Numbered from the stretch's first letter, positions 7,602-16,678 are shown. The stretch is 37,890 nucleotides of DNA from Oscillospiraceae bacterium (GCA_015064135.1 SVSU01000006.1:1-37890), one strand, 5' to 3'. Made by a program: numbers and translations. Notes: a model not told the origin generated them from the sequence alone.

Positions 7602-8098
7602 TAGGTCAAAAAGAAGAAAACACCTGCTTTTTCACGGGACACCGTTCAATCCCCGAATCAAAGATCAATGAAGTTGCACTTCGGACGAGGGAACAGATCT
7701 ATCATCTTACCGCACAGGGGTACAAACACTTTATCTGCGGCGGCGCTGTGGGATTTGACACCATCGCAGCAGTACAGGTGGCAAAGGTCAAGGCAGGCGG
7801 CGCGGATATCAAGCTCATCCTCGCTCTCCCCTGCAGAGATCAGACCGCTGTATGGAAAAACACGGATATGCTTCGATTGTATCAGAAGCTGAAGGGTGTC
7901 GCAGACGAGATCGTTTATATCAGTGAGCTTTTCACCGAAGGATGCATGAAAGAAAGAAACCGATTCATGGTGGAACACTCCACCGCCTGCATCACTTATT
8001 TCAACGGCAGAAGAGTGGGCGGCACGGCACAAACAGTACGCATGGCAAAAGAAAAAAACATCACAATTTTCAATGTTTACTCCCCCGTAAAAGAATAG
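7598..8098 (+). CDS. YpsA-like SLOG family protein (DUF1273)
   Basis: The 166-residue protein fits the SLOG (SMF/DprA-LOG) nucleotide-binding fold of the YpsA type: CFFTGHRSIPES at the start, FICGGAVGFDTIAA as the glycine-rich nucleotide loop, ALPCRDQ, and RNRFMVEHSTACITYFNGRRVGGT towards the end. In Bacillus and Staphylococcus YpsA has been linked to cell division, but the ligand is not settled. The ATG overlaps the upstream TGA (ATGA), so translation is coupled. It is the last gene of the tight operon; 75 bases separate it from gpmI. Confidence 0.85.
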   Translation: MIGQKEENTCFFTGHRSIPESKINEVALRTREQIYHLTAQGYKHFICGGAVGFDTIAAVQVAKVKAGGADIKLILALPCRDQTAVWKNTDMLRLYQKLKGVADEIVYISELFTEGCMKERNRFMVEHSTACITYFNGRRVGGTAQTVRMAKEKNITIFNVYSPVKE

Positions 8099-8173
8099 GA
8101 CAAGTCAAACACGGGAAAAACTTCAACAGAGTCCCCCTACAATACAAAAATAATACACACAAGGAGATACATT

Positions 8174-9826
8174 ATGAAAACATTAGTAAAGCACAACGGT
8201 TTCGACGGCATCCGTCCCGTACTTACCATCGTCATGGACGGCGTGGGCATCGCTCCCGACACAGGGGCAAACGCGGTTCGCATGGCTCGCACACCCAATC
8301 TTGACAGACTCATGGCAAACTACCCCATGGTAACACTGAAGGCACATGGCACAGCGGTAGGTCTCCCCTCCGACGACGACATGGGCAATTCCGAGGTTGG
8401 TCACAACGCCCTCGGCTCAGGTCAGGTATTCGCACAGGGTGCAAAGCTGGTTTCCGCATCCATTGAATCGGGCAAGATGTTCGCTTCCGAAACATGGAAT
8501 GCCCTCATTGACGGCGTAAAGGCAAACTGCGGCACCCTCCACTTCTTCGGTCTTTTCTCCGACGGTAATGTTCACAGCCATATCGACCATCTGAAGGCTA
8601 TGCTTAAAAAGGCAAAAGAGTGCGGCATCGCAAAGATCCGTATCCACATCCTCCTTGACGGCCGTGACGTGGGCGAAACCTCTGCACTTGAGTATATTGA
8701 TCCCTTTGAAGCATATATCGCAGACCTTTCCGATGCCTCCTGCGACATCAAGATCGCATCCGGCGGCGGACGTATGGTCATCACCATGGACCGTTACGAA
8801 GCTAACTGGAGCATGGTTGAGCTGGGCTGGCAGACTCATGTTCTCGGTGAGGGCAGACAGTTCGCATCTGCAAGAGAAGCTGTTGAGACATACAGAGCAG
8901 AAACAAAGGCAATCGACCAGGATCTCCCTCCCTTCGTCATTGCTGAAAACGGTAAGCCCGTCGGCACCATCGAGGACGGCGACAGCGTGATCTTCTTCAA
9001 TTTCCGCGGCGACCGTGCCATCGAGATCTCCAAGACCTTTGAAGCAGGCGCTGACTTTGACAAATTCGACCGCAAGAGAGTGCCCTCCGTGCTCTACGCA
9101 GGTATGCTTGAATACGACGGAGACCTGCACATCCCCTCCCGTTACCTTGTCAATCCTCCGGAGATCACCAACACCATGGGTGAGTATCTGGCAGATATGA
9201 AGATCAATCAGTACGCCATCTCCGAAACCCAGAAGTACGGTCATGTTACCTATTTCTGGAACGGAAACCGCAGCGGAAAGTTCTCCGAGGAGCTGGAAAC
9301 TTACGTTGAAATCCCCTCCGACATCGTCCCCTTCGAGCAGAGACCGTGGATGAAGTGTGCGGAGATCACAGACCGTCTCATCGAAGCACTGGAGTCCGGC
9401 AAGTACGACTGCCTCCGTGTAAACTTCCCCAACGGCGACATGGTAGGCCACACAGGAAGCCTTGAGGCAACCATCTGCTCCATGGAAGCCCTCGACCTGC
9501 AGCTCGGCAGAATTCTCGCCGTCTGCGACAAGGTTGGTGCCGTTGCCGTTATCACCGCAGACCACGGAAATGCGGATGAAATGGCTGAATTCGACAAGAA
9601 GACCCAGTCCATCAAGAGAAACAAGGACGGCTCCATGAAGGCAAAGACCAGCCACACACTGAATCCCGTTCCCTGCATCATTTATGACAACCGCTACACC
9701 GATGCATACACTGTTCGTGAGGATAAGGGTCAGTTCGGTCTCTCCTCCGTTGCCGCTACCGTTGTAAACCTCCTCGGTTACGAAAAGCCCGAAATGTGGG
9801 ACGACGGTGTTATTGAGCTGAAGTAA
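8174..9826 (+). CDS. gpmI: 2,3-bisphosphoglycerate-independent phosphoglycerate mutase
   Basis: The 550-residue protein is a metal-dependent glycolytic mutase interconverting 3- and 2-phosphoglycerate. Visible ligands are Asp22 (IVMDGVG), Ser73 as the phosphorylated nucleophile in DMGNSEVGHNALGSG, HIDH (136-139), GRDVGETSA, FRGDRAIE, PNGDMVGHTG (Asp422, His426) and DHGNADEM (463-470). It is about 40 residues longer than the usual 510. Part of the excess is a Lys-rich insert (about 474-492) between DHGNADEM and SHTLNPVPC. AAGGAG lies seven bases before the ATG. I see no clear promoter in the 75-base gap, so it may be read from the upstream operon. Confidence 0.95.
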   Translation: MKTLVKHNGFDGIRPVLTIVMDGVGIAPDTGANAVRMARTPNLDRLMANYPMVTLKAHGTAVGLPSDDDMGNSEVGHNALGSGQVFAQGAKLVSASIESGKMFASETWNALIDGVKANCGTLHFFGLFSDGNVHSHIDHLKAMLKKAKECGIAKIRIHILLDGRDVGETSALEYIDPFEAYIADLSDASCDIKIASGGGRMVITMDRYEANWSMVELGWQTHVLGEGRQFASAREAVETYRAETKAIDQDLPPFVIAENGKPVGTIEDGDSVIFFNFRGDRAIEISKTFEAGADFDKFDRKRVPSVLYAGMLEYDGDLHIPSRYLVNPPEITNTMGEYLADMKINQYAISETQKYGHVTYFWNGNRSGKFSEELETYVEIPSDIVPFEQRPWMKCAEITDRLIEALESGKYDCLRVNFPNGDMVGHTGSLEATICSMEALDLQLGRILAVCDKVGAVAVITADHGNADEMAEFDKKTQSIKRNKDGSMKAKTSHTLNPVPCIIYDNRYTDAYTVREDKGQFGLSSVAATVVNLLGYEKPEMWDDGVIELK

Positions 9827-9888
9827 GATTCTACCCGAAACCTGTTTTCGACAGACGGGACAAACGCAGATTTTGAAGCTATAACAAG

Positions 9889-9917
9889 AGCCGGCTGAAC
9901 CAACCATGCCGGCTTTT
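9889..9917 (+). terminator. Terminator after gpmI
   Basis: AGCCGGC (9889-9895) and GCCGGCT (9908-9914) form a stem with a 12-base loop and a short T run. The tract is only four T, so some read-through into pgeF, 18 bases later, is plausible. Confidence 0.7.
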
Positions 9918-9934
9918 GATTTGTTGGAGGAATT

Positions 9935-10753
9935 ATGTTTTACAAAGACGGGCTCCTCATGCGGTCGGATATTTTCGACTCATCCGTTGCCCATGGTTTT
10001 TCGGGCAAAAACGGCGGTGTCAGCACCCATCCCCACACCGCATCCCTGAATCTTGCCATGGGCAGAGAGGACAGCGATGACACAGTACGGGAGAATATTG
10101 ACATTTTCGCGAGAGCCATAACGGGCGGCGCCCTCGGTGGGAATTCCGCTGTCTGTGCACCGCAGATACACTCCGCCATCGTTCGTCGGGTCGGCCGGGA
10201 GAACTGCGGAGAGGGCGTGACACGGAATGCACCCCTTGAGGGTGACGGTTTTGTCACCGATGAACGGGGTGTCCTCATCTTTGTTCGTGTTGCAGACTGC
10301 ACCCCCATCCTTCTCGCAGGTGAAAAATCGGACGGAAGAACCGTCATCGCCGCCGTTCATGCAGGCTGGAGGGGAACGGCAAAAGGCATTGCGGCAGAAG
10401 CGGTATCCGCCATGTGTGACATGGGATGCGTAAAGCAAAGCATTCGCGCCGCCATCGGCCCCCACATAGGTGTGTGCTGCTATGAGGTTGGCGAGGATTT
10501 ATTCCATGAAGTAGTCTTCCTTCGCGGCAGAGACTTTGCAAATCGGTATGTTTCCCCGTCCGGGCACACGGTGGGAAAGTATTTCTGCGATATGTCGGGC
10601 ATGAACAGAGAAATCCTCCTTGATTCGGGAGTGGCGGCGGAAAATATTGACATAACCACCCACTGCACCTACTGCATGAGCGATGTGTACTACTCCCACC
10701 GCAAAACGTCAGGAAAACGGGGTGCAATGGGCGGCGGAATTGTGATCCTATGA
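9935..10753 (+). CDS. pgeF: Peptidoglycan editing factor PgeF / polyphenol oxidase family (YfiH)
   Basis: The 272-residue protein has the full YfiH signature: FSGKNGGVS at the start, QIHS with His79, VADCTPILL with Cys122, VHAGWRGTAKGI with His142, IGPHIGVCCYEVG, and a final SHRKTSGKRGAMG. His79, Cys122 and His142 are the conserved zinc or active-site triad. The family was first called multicopper oxidase or laccase; in E. coli YfiH acts as a hydrolase that corrects misincorporated L-Ser in peptidoglycan precursors, and purine nucleoside activities are reported for relatives. TTGGAGGA lies five bases before the ATG. Confidence 0.9.
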   Translation: MFYKDGLLMRSDIFDSSVAHGFSGKNGGVSTHPHTASLNLAMGREDSDDTVRENIDIFARAITGGALGGNSAVCAPQIHSAIVRRVGRENCGEGVTRNAPLEGDGFVTDERGVLIFVRVADCTPILLAGEKSDGRTVIAAVHAGWRGTAKGIAAEAVSAMCDMGCVKQSIRAAIGPHIGVCCYEVGEDLFHEVVFLRGRDFANRYVSPSGHTVGKYFCDMSGMNREILLDSGVAAENIDITTHCTYCMSDVYYSHRKTSGKRGAMGGGIVIL

Positions 10754-10856
10754 CCACCGCCGGTGTCCTTTTTGCCGTTTTCATCTATTATTTGTGTTCA
10801 CATCACAGGATCATCACATAAAAAAAGGCAATGTTCAAGATTTATTTATAAATCTA

Positions 10857-10865
10857 TGATATACT
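10857..10865 (+). promoter_or_regulatory. Extended -10 promoter of the ABC cluster
   Basis: TGATATACT is an extended -10 element 50 bases before the ATG at 10915. No good -35 box sits at 16-18 bases. A small inverted repeat (GATTTA/TAAATC, 10839-10854) lies immediately upstream. Confidence 0.5.
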
Positions 10866-10914
10866 TTATCTTAAAATACACCATATTTCACGATTGGAGA
10901 CGCACGGATTCAAT

Positions 10915-11859
10915 ATGATAGAAATTAACAATCTGGTCAAAAACTACGGCGCAAAATTTGCCGTGGACGACATCAGCTTCAAGGTGGAAAAAGGAGAGAT
11001 CGTCGGCTTCCTCGGCCCGAACGGTGCAGGAAAATCCACCACAATGAACATCCTCACAGGCTATCTCTCCTCCACATCGGGCGAAGCAAAGGTGGGGGGC
11101 ATCGATATACTTGAAAACCCCTATGAAGCGAAAAAGCTCATCGGTTTTCTTCCCGAACAACCTCCGCTGTATGTGGATATGACAGTGGACGAGTACCTTA
11201 ACTTCGTTTACGAGGTGAAAAACTGCAAACTGAACCGCAGAAAACACCTTGAGGAAGTCCGTCAGGTCACAAAAATCGACGATGTAAAAAATCGCCTTAT
11301 CAAGAACCTTTCCAAAGGCTACCGCCAGAGAGTCGGCATTGCACAAGCGCTTGTGGGCAATCCGCCTGTTATCATTTTCGACGAACCCACCGTTGGTCTT
11401 GACCCCAAGCAGATCATCGAAATACGCAATCTGATAAGAAACCTCGGCAAGACACACACCGTCATTCTTTCCACACACATTCTCTCCGAAGTGCAGGCAA
11501 TATGCGACAGAGTCGTTATTATAAATGAAGGAAAGATTATCGCTGACGAAAAGACGGAGAACATCACCCGTGCGGTTGAAGATAACCGTCGTTATTCCGT
11601 AAAGATCTGCGGTCCTCAGCGCGAAGTCCTCTCTGCACTGAAATCCATAAACGGTGTTCTCTCCGCAGAGGTTACGGGAGAACGTGAGCTTGACAGCTAC
11701 ACATACAGAGTAGAGGCGGAACGTGGCGTTGATATACGCAAGCCCATATTCTTTGCCATGAGCGAAAAGGACTGGCCCATCATCGGCATGGAAGCGGTAA
11801 ACATGAATCTGGAAGAAGTGTTCATCCGCATTATGGACGGCAGCCTTTCCAAACAATGA
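10915..11859 (+). CDS. ABC transporter ATP-binding protein (GldA-like)
   Basis: The 314-residue protein has the Walker A loop GPNGAGKS (34-41), a Q-loop Gln at 82, the signature LSKGYRQR (132-139), Walker B VIIFDEP (152-158) and the H-loop His188. A C-terminal domain of about 90 residues follows, as in exporters of the drug/gliding class (DUF4162-like). It should power the permease encoded next. I place the start at ATG 10915, giving MIEINNLVKNYG as in the family; the GGAGA there is 14 bases away. A TTG at 10894 has no ribosome site. Confidence 0.92.
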   Translation: MIEINNLVKNYGAKFAVDDISFKVEKGEIVGFLGPNGAGKSTTMNILTGYLSSTSGEAKVGGIDILENPYEAKKLIGFLPEQPPLYVDMTVDEYLNFVYEVKNCKLNRRKHLEEVRQVTKIDDVKNRLIKNLSKGYRQRVGIAQALVGNPPVIIFDEPTVGLDPKQIIEIRNLIRNLGKTHTVILSTHILSEVQAICDRVVIINEGKIIADEKTENITRAVEDNRRYSVKICGPQREVLSALKSINGVLSAEVTGERELDSYTYRVEAERGVDIRKPIFFAMSEKDWPIIGMEAVNMNLEEVFIRIMDGSLSKQ

Positions 11860-11909
11860 CCCTCTCCGCCGAATCAATCGAAAAATCCACATTATATTGA
11901 GGTAACAAA

Positions 11910-12623
11910 ATGTTTGCAATATACAAAAAAGAGATGCGGAACTACTTCACCACACCCCTCGGCTATGTGTTCATGGCAATGTTCCTTGCGGTGTCGGGAT
12001 TTATGTTCGCACTGAAAACACTGCAGGTTCCCACCGCGGATCTTTCTGAATTTCTCAAATGGATGGTCTACGGCTATGTAGTGCTCATCCCCGTACTTAC
12101 CATGCGAATCTTCGCGGAGGAACGCCGCACTCGCACAGAGCAGCTTCTCCTTACCGCCCCCGTTTCCATCTGGGGAATGGTTTTTGCAAAGTTCCTCGCC
12201 GCATTCACCATGTTCGGCGGAACCATCCTTGTCGGCTGTCTGTATTATCTCACCATGTTTTTATACAGCGACGACGGCCCCAATGTGGCAAAAGCACTGG
12301 GCTGCTTCATCGCCATGGTCCTTATCGGTATGTGCTTTATCGCCGTGGGAGTTTTCGTATCCTCTCTCACCGAAAGCACCGTCATCGCATCTCTCGGTAC
12401 TATGGCAATCCTCCTTGTGTTTGCCTGCATAGACCGACTCCGTGATATTTTCAATCTCCCCCGTGCACTTCAGACTGCCGTTGAATGGATTTCCGTCAGC
12501 TCCCGTTATGAGAATTTCAGAATGGGACTGTTCGATTACGGCGACGCGGTATACTATTTCTCCATCACTGTCGTCTTCCTTTTCCTGACCGTGCGCATCT
12601 ACGAAAGCCGCCGCTACGCCTGA
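11910..12623 (+). CDS. ABC-2 type permease (GldF-like)
   Basis: The 237-residue protein has six hydrophobic segments and the family opening IYKKEMRNYFTTPLGYVFMAMF. It also has the cytoplasmic motif RIFAEERRTRTEQLLLTAPVS, typical of GldF-like exporters. It lies 50 bases after the ATPase gene, preceded by TTGAGGTAAC. With the ATPase it forms the exporter core. The GldF/GldG gene pair of Bacteroidetes was named for gliding motility, but this genome context gives no gliding genes, so the substrate is unknown. Confidence 0.9.
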   Translation: MFAIYKKEMRNYFTTPLGYVFMAMFLAVSGFMFALKTLQVPTADLSEFLKWMVYGYVVLIPVLTMRIFAEERRTRTEQLLLTAPVSIWGMVFAKFLAAFTMFGGTILVGCLYYLTMFLYSDDGPNVAKALGCFIAMVLIGMCFIAVGVFVSSLTESTVIASLGTMAILLVFACIDRLRDIFNLPRALQTAVEWISVSSRYENFRMGLFDYGDAVYYFSITVVFLFLTVRIYESRRYA

Positions 12624-12699
12624 GCAATCGGCACTGCATACCGGGCCAGGCGCACCCGTGCAAAAGTTTCTTCACAAAATACACTAACGGAGTATTGAA

Positions 12700-14205
12700 A
12701 TGAAAAAAAATTTCTTTCAAAGCAGAAAATTCAAATACGGCTCTGCGGCGACTGTTTTTACCATCGCATTTGTCGCCTTCATAGTCATATTCAATATTGT
12801 CTTTACCGCCCTTGCTGACAAATACCTGTGGCGTACCGACATGACCGCAGACAAGGTCTTTACCCTCTCTGACGAGGCACGAGATATTATGTCGGATATC
12901 AAAAACGAAGTGAATATCTACTTTGCCGCAGAAGCCGGCGACCTTATGCGTATGACAACAGGTTACGACAACGTGTATCCTCGTTATGTTTATACCACAG
13001 CCCTTCAGCTGGAAAAAGAATTTGAGAATGTCAATGTGGAATGTGTGGATGTGGTAAAAAACCCTTCCTTCTTCCGCGAGTTCTACACGACAACTGCCAC
13101 CACCATTACAAACACTTCTGTTGTCGTTGAAAGCAACGGCGAGGTGCGCGTATTTGCACTCAACTCCTTCTTCACATACAACGACACCAGCAATCTCGAT
13201 ACCTGTTGGGCATACAGCGGTGAGAAGAAGCTGATCTCCGGCATCATGCAGGTTACTCAGACCGATACTCCCAAGGTGGTATTCACCACAGAACACGGCG
13301 AGGACCTTGTTGCCGCCACTCCCCTTGCAAATCTTTTCGTTGACAATGGCTTCACCATCGAGATTGCCGACCTGACAAAGGACACCCTTGACAGCGACTG
13401 CCGAATCCTCGTGATCTACAACCCCATGTACGACTTTTTGGGTATGGAAGCGGAGGAGGAATCCGGAAACGAGATTGCAAAAATCGACAAGTTCCTTGAC
13501 GAATACGGCTGTCTCCTGGTATTCTGCGATGCGGAATATACCGAAAACCTCACCAATCTGAATGAGTACCTTGAGGAATGGGGCATCTCTTACACCGCCG
13601 ATACCTATATTCAGGACGCTGACCATTCCATGACCATTGACAATTACTCCATCATCGCGGAATATCAGCAAAGCTCCACGCTCGGCGGCTCTCTTTACAA
13701 GGATCTGAACAGCCTGCTCACACCTCCGAAGGCCATCATCCGCAATTCCGCCCCCATCGATATTCTCTGGGAAAGCGGCGGCGGACTTTCAGGCTCACGC
13801 ATGGTTTCTCCCGTACTTAAATCTTACAGCACATCTCAGCTTGTTGAAAACGGCACACCCACCGAAACCGGTTCCTACAACATGGTGACTCTCTCTCAGG
13901 AATCCGTTATCGAAAACAACGAATACTTCTATTCCTACGTTTTCGCATTCGGCTCCCCCACTTTCGCAAATCAGAATTATATTGAATCAAACGCATACGC
14001 AAATGAGGACATCCTCAGCGCTGCTATGCTAGCAACAGGCAGAGAACGTGTCCTTGCCGCACTGACCCTGAAACCCTTCGACGACAACAAGATCACCATA
14101 ACCAAAAAGGAAGCAAACAACTGGATGTTCGCTATGACCCTCGCGCTTCCCGTTGTTCTTGCAGGATGCGGTGCGTTTGTTGTCATAAGGAGAAAGCACT
14201 CATGA
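12700..14205 (+). CDS. GldG-like ABC auxiliary protein
   Basis: The 501-residue protein has one membrane segment near residues 17-40 and a second close to the C-terminus (about 476-496), ending in a basic RRKHS tail. The middle is extracytoplasmic and matches the GldG/ABC-transporter auxiliary family: LSDEARDIMSDIKNEVNIYF, TTEHGEDL, and LLVFCDAEYTENLTNLNEYLEEWGI. This part resembles a class I glutamine amidotransferase-like fold used for binding. Homologues are always next to a GldA/GldF pair. The start has CGGAG upstream. The gene overlaps the next by four bases (ATGA). Confidence 0.85.
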   Translation: MKKNFFQSRKFKYGSAATVFTIAFVAFIVIFNIVFTALADKYLWRTDMTADKVFTLSDEARDIMSDIKNEVNIYFAAEAGDLMRMTTGYDNVYPRYVYTTALQLEKEFENVNVECVDVVKNPSFFREFYTTTATTITNTSVVVESNGEVRVFALNSFFTYNDTSNLDTCWAYSGEKKLISGIMQVTQTDTPKVVFTTEHGEDLVAATPLANLFVDNGFTIEIADLTKDTLDSDCRILVIYNPMYDFLGMEAEEESGNEIAKIDKFLDEYGCLLVFCDAEYTENLTNLNEYLEEWGISYTADTYIQDADHSMTIDNYSIIAEYQQSSTLGGSLYKDLNSLLTPPKAIIRNSAPIDILWESGGGLSGSRMVSPVLKSYSTSQLVENGTPTETGSYNMVTLSQESVIENNEYFYSYVFAFGSPTFANQNYIESNAYANEDILSAAMLATGRERVLAALTLKPFDDNKITITKKEANNWMFAMTLALPVVLAGCGAFVVIRRKHS

Positions 14206-15842
14206 TAAAGAAACACTCTACGCTTACCGTAATATTCGCCGTACTGTTTGTCATACTCCTCGCCGCCGCCATCATATTGTGGCCCACCATCTTCGGCGGA
14301 GACGGGGACAACACCATAACCATCAATGCGGTTGAGGGCGAGCACATTCTCATAGGCTCTGCCGATATTGCCGTCCGCGACATCCTCTCGGGAAATGTTT
14401 CGGATGAGATAAAATCCCTGGTTTCCCTGAAGGATGACGGCACGCTTTCCGCCCCCAGGTACACGAGGCAGCTCATCTTTGAGAAGGTGGACCGCGAAAA
14501 CATCCAGGCACTTGAAGTATCCAACGAACACGGCTCCTACAAGATTTTCCGCAATGCCGCCGATAATTTTGAGCTCGAGGGCTTCCCCGGTCTCATCTTC
14601 GATGATATGGTTTTCTCCTACCTCGTTGTTGCCGCAGGGCACACGGAGGTTCAGCTTAAAATGACCGATGATGCCACAGAAGCCGACTATGCGGAATACG
14701 GTCTGGACAAGCCCATCGCACACTGGACCATTACTACCATATCGGGTGACCGGCACACCGTGTATATCGGAAGCAACCTGCTCACCGATGGCGGATACTA
14801 TGTGCAGTATGAGGGAAGAGATTCCATCTATATCCTCAACAACACCATGCAGTATGCACTGCTCCAGCCTGCGGAAACGCTGATCACCCCTCTCCTCACC
14901 GCAGGAATGACCCAGAACGACTATTTCTACGCTACCAACTTCACCATCTGGAAGAACGAGGAGCTTTTCCTCCGCATTGCCAATGTCCCCACGGAGGAAA
15001 TGTCAGACCCCAACGCCATCGTGGAGACCGAAATGGTCTATCCCAAAGGCTATAAGCCCCACGACAACAATTACTTTGAGATGCTCTACGGTATGATAGC
15101 CCTTCAGGGTACGCAAACCGTAAAGGTGGGCGCGGACGATGCGACCCTTGATGAGTATGGACTCCTGCATCCCACCTACTCCGTTTATTATCAATTCGGA
15201 AATATGGAGTTCTACCTCCGCTTCTCCGAAAAGCAGGCGGACGGCACCTACTATGCCGCATCCAACCTTTCCGATTTCAAGATTATCGTAAAAATCGATG
15301 CTTCATCCGTAAGCTGGCTTGAAAACCCCCTTTTCTTCTGGGTTGCGGAGTATCCCTTCAATGTTGCCATCACCAAGATCGCCTCCATGGATGTCAAGGC
15401 TGAGGGATTGGATATTTCCTTCGCCCTGCACCACGGCAAGGATGCGGAGGGAAACAACTCCCTGGCTGTGACGGCAGACGTAAAAGCGGCAAAGGAAACG
15501 GCACCCTCCGTGATCGAGATCGGCGAGGAGGATTCCTACACCTTCCGTCAGTTCTACCGCACTTTGCTTTCCATTGCACTGCAGGAGTATACCCCCCTCA
15601 GCGACGAGGAAAAGAGCGCACTGACCGCAGATGAGGACAAGCTGCTCCTCTCCTTCAGCTACACCACCGTGGACGGTGACACCGTAGAATACAAATTCTA
15701 TCAGTACACCACGCGCCACGCCTTTGTAACCGTCAACGGACACGGCGAATTCTACACCTTCGTTGACCTGCTCACAAAGACGGCAAGCGATGCGGAAAAG
15801 CTCTTAAAGGGAATCGATATTGACTCTTACGCGAAGAACTAA
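14202..15842 (+). CDS. DUF4340-domain membrane-anchored protein
   Basis: The 546-residue protein has one N-terminal membrane segment (about residues 6-31, ILLAAAIILWPTIF) and a long external part built of related beta-rich modules of the DUF4340 type. Examples are the stretches YGLDKPIAHWTITTISGDRH and YGLLHPTYSVYYQFGNMEFY, each followed by strands like YYVQYEGRDSIYIL. DUF4340 proteins often follow GldG-like genes in Clostridia and other phyla, and their role is unknown. The ATG at 14202 overlaps the upstream TGA and has AAGGAG nine bases before. A large terminator closes the cluster at 15850-15905. Confidence 0.85.
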   Translation: MIKKHSTLTVIFAVLFVILLAAAIILWPTIFGGDGDNTITINAVEGEHILIGSADIAVRDILSGNVSDEIKSLVSLKDDGTLSAPRYTRQLIFEKVDRENIQALEVSNEHGSYKIFRNAADNFELEGFPGLIFDDMVFSYLVVAAGHTEVQLKMTDDATEADYAEYGLDKPIAHWTITTISGDRHTVYIGSNLLTDGGYYVQYEGRDSIYILNNTMQYALLQPAETLITPLLTAGMTQNDYFYATNFTIWKNEELFLRIANVPTEEMSDPNAIVETEMVYPKGYKPHDNNYFEMLYGMIALQGTQTVKVGADDATLDEYGLLHPTYSVYYQFGNMEFYLRFSEKQADGTYYAASNLSDFKIIVKIDASSVSWLENPLFFWVAEYPFNVAITKIASMDVKAEGLDISFALHHGKDAEGNNSLAVTADVKAAKETAPSVIEIGEEDSYTFRQFYRTLLSIALQEYTPLSDEEKSALTADEDKLLLSFSYTTVDGDTVEYKFYQYTTRHAFVTVNGHGEFYTFVDLLTKTASDAEKLLKGIDIDSYAKN

Positions 15843-15849
15843 ATAGGTG

Positions 15850-15905
15850 AAAATCACCCGAGAGACTGCAGAACATTTGCAAAAACTTCTTTCGGGTGAT
15901 TTTTT
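15850..15905 (+). terminator. Terminator closing the Gld-like cluster
   Basis: AAAATCACCCGA (15850-15861) pairs with TCGGGTGATTTT (from 15892), and the stem runs into six T. The 30-base loop can fold on itself weakly (GCA with TGC). Confidence 0.85.
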
Positions 15906-15914
15906 CGTCGGAGA

Positions 15915-15943
15915 TTGAGTTTTTCCGAAAAATGTGGTATAAT
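15915..15943 (+). promoter_or_regulatory. Promoter of the DUF1963 gene
   Basis: TTGAGT (15915-15920) and TATAAT (15938-15943) are 17 bases apart. The predicted start near 15950 rules out the upstream part of the open frame as coding. Confidence 0.8.
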
Positions 15944-15982
15944 CTCTATATACGAATGAGAAAGAAAGGCCAGGTTACAGCA

Positions 15983-16582
15983 ATGAAAGCGGTTAGTCTC
16001 GCAAAAGTCCCCGGCAAACCCACCACGGGCGGCACCAAATTATACGGAAACCCCGATGTTCCGGAAGTTTTTGAGTGGCCCTCCATTGTGGATGAAGACG
16101 ATATTTATGATCTCGCCTTTATGGGACAGGTCAATTTATACGAACTCGCGTCCGCTCTCCCCGAAAATTCCCTTCCGAAAGAAGGGATGCTCTATTTCTT
16201 CTATGACCTTGACGCCATGGCATTCTCCCCCTTTGACGAAACTGCGGCAAGGGTCATATTCTATCGGGGCGGCAAACCTCTTGAGGAGTTGTGCCTTGAG
16301 GATGAGAATGGCAACTCCCTCAGCAGTCCTGTGGTGAAGTTAGAAATGTCAGCGGCCGCAGAGGACAACGCCGAGGGGCACAAACTTTTCGGGCTCCCTC
16401 TCGGATATGGGGAGGAAAAGTATCCCCGTCCCATCGAGGGCTGGGTTATGCTCATGCAGATCGACTCCACGGCCAAGGTGCCCTTCGAGGACAATGGCGC
16501 ACTCTGCTTCTTTGTCGAGCCCGAAAAACTGGCGGCGGCGGATTTCTCCGATGTGAGAGTGATGATCGTGCCGAGGAAATAA
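15983..16582 (+). CDS. DUF1963 (YwqG-like) family protein
   Basis: The protein (199 residues from ATG 15983) shows typical DUF1963 elements: GGTKLYGNPDVPEVFEWP, LAFMGQVNLYELA, MLYFFYDLD, GLPLGYGEEKYPRPIEGW for the central region and GALCFFVEPEKLAAADFSDVRV near the end. It is cytosolic, with no signal or membrane segment. Function is unknown; relatives sit in antibacterial immunity clusters in some genomes, but nothing here supports that. An in-frame ATG at 15956 would lie about six bases after the transcription start, so 15983 behind AAAGGCCAGG is preferred. A terminator follows at 16606. Confidence 0.8.
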   Translation: MKAVSLAKVPGKPTTGGTKLYGNPDVPEVFEWPSIVDEDDIYDLAFMGQVNLYELASALPENSLPKEGMLYFFYDLDAMAFSPFDETAARVIFYRGGKPLEELCLEDENGNSLSSPVVKLEMSAAAEDNAEGHKLFGLPLGYGEEKYPRPIEGWVMLMQIDSTAKVPFEDNGALCFFVEPEKLAAADFSDVRVMIVPRK

Positions 16583-16605
16583 TTTCTGAATCAATGGATA
16601 AAATA

Positions 16606-16650
16606 TGGGAGAACAGTTTCTCAAACAGGCTTTTCTCCCACGAATTTTTT
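16606..16650 (+). terminator. Terminator after the DUF1963 gene
   Basis: TGGGAGAA (16606-16613) pairs with TTCTCCCA (16633-16640), followed by CGAATTTTTT. The loop is 19 bases. Confidence 0.78.
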
Positions 16651-16678
16651 CTCTTTCCGCAGACCACCCTCAAACTCC

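Noticed and set aside
8099-8173. Promoter upstream of gpmI
   Set aside because: A TACAAT at 8138 has no matching -35 box at 16-18 bases, so I did not call it.
8417-9907. Open frame of 496 residues on the minus strand opposite gpmI
   Set aside because: It is antisense to a clear gpmI with intact catalytic residues, has low-complexity composition without motifs, and arises from C-ending codon bias of the real gene.
10888-11919. Minus-strand open frame of 343 residues opposite the ABC ATPase
   Set aside because: It covers the ATPase with Walker A, signature and Walker B intact on the plus strand; no ribosome site and no family resemblance.
12624-12699. Possible regulatory structure between the permease and GldG-like genes
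   Set aside because: The 76-base gap has no strong stem, promoter or T tract beyond an ordinary ribosome site.
12565-13671. Minus-strand open frame of 368 residues opposite the GldG-like gene
   Set aside because: Mirror of a convincing plus-strand gene in a cluster of four co-oriented genes.
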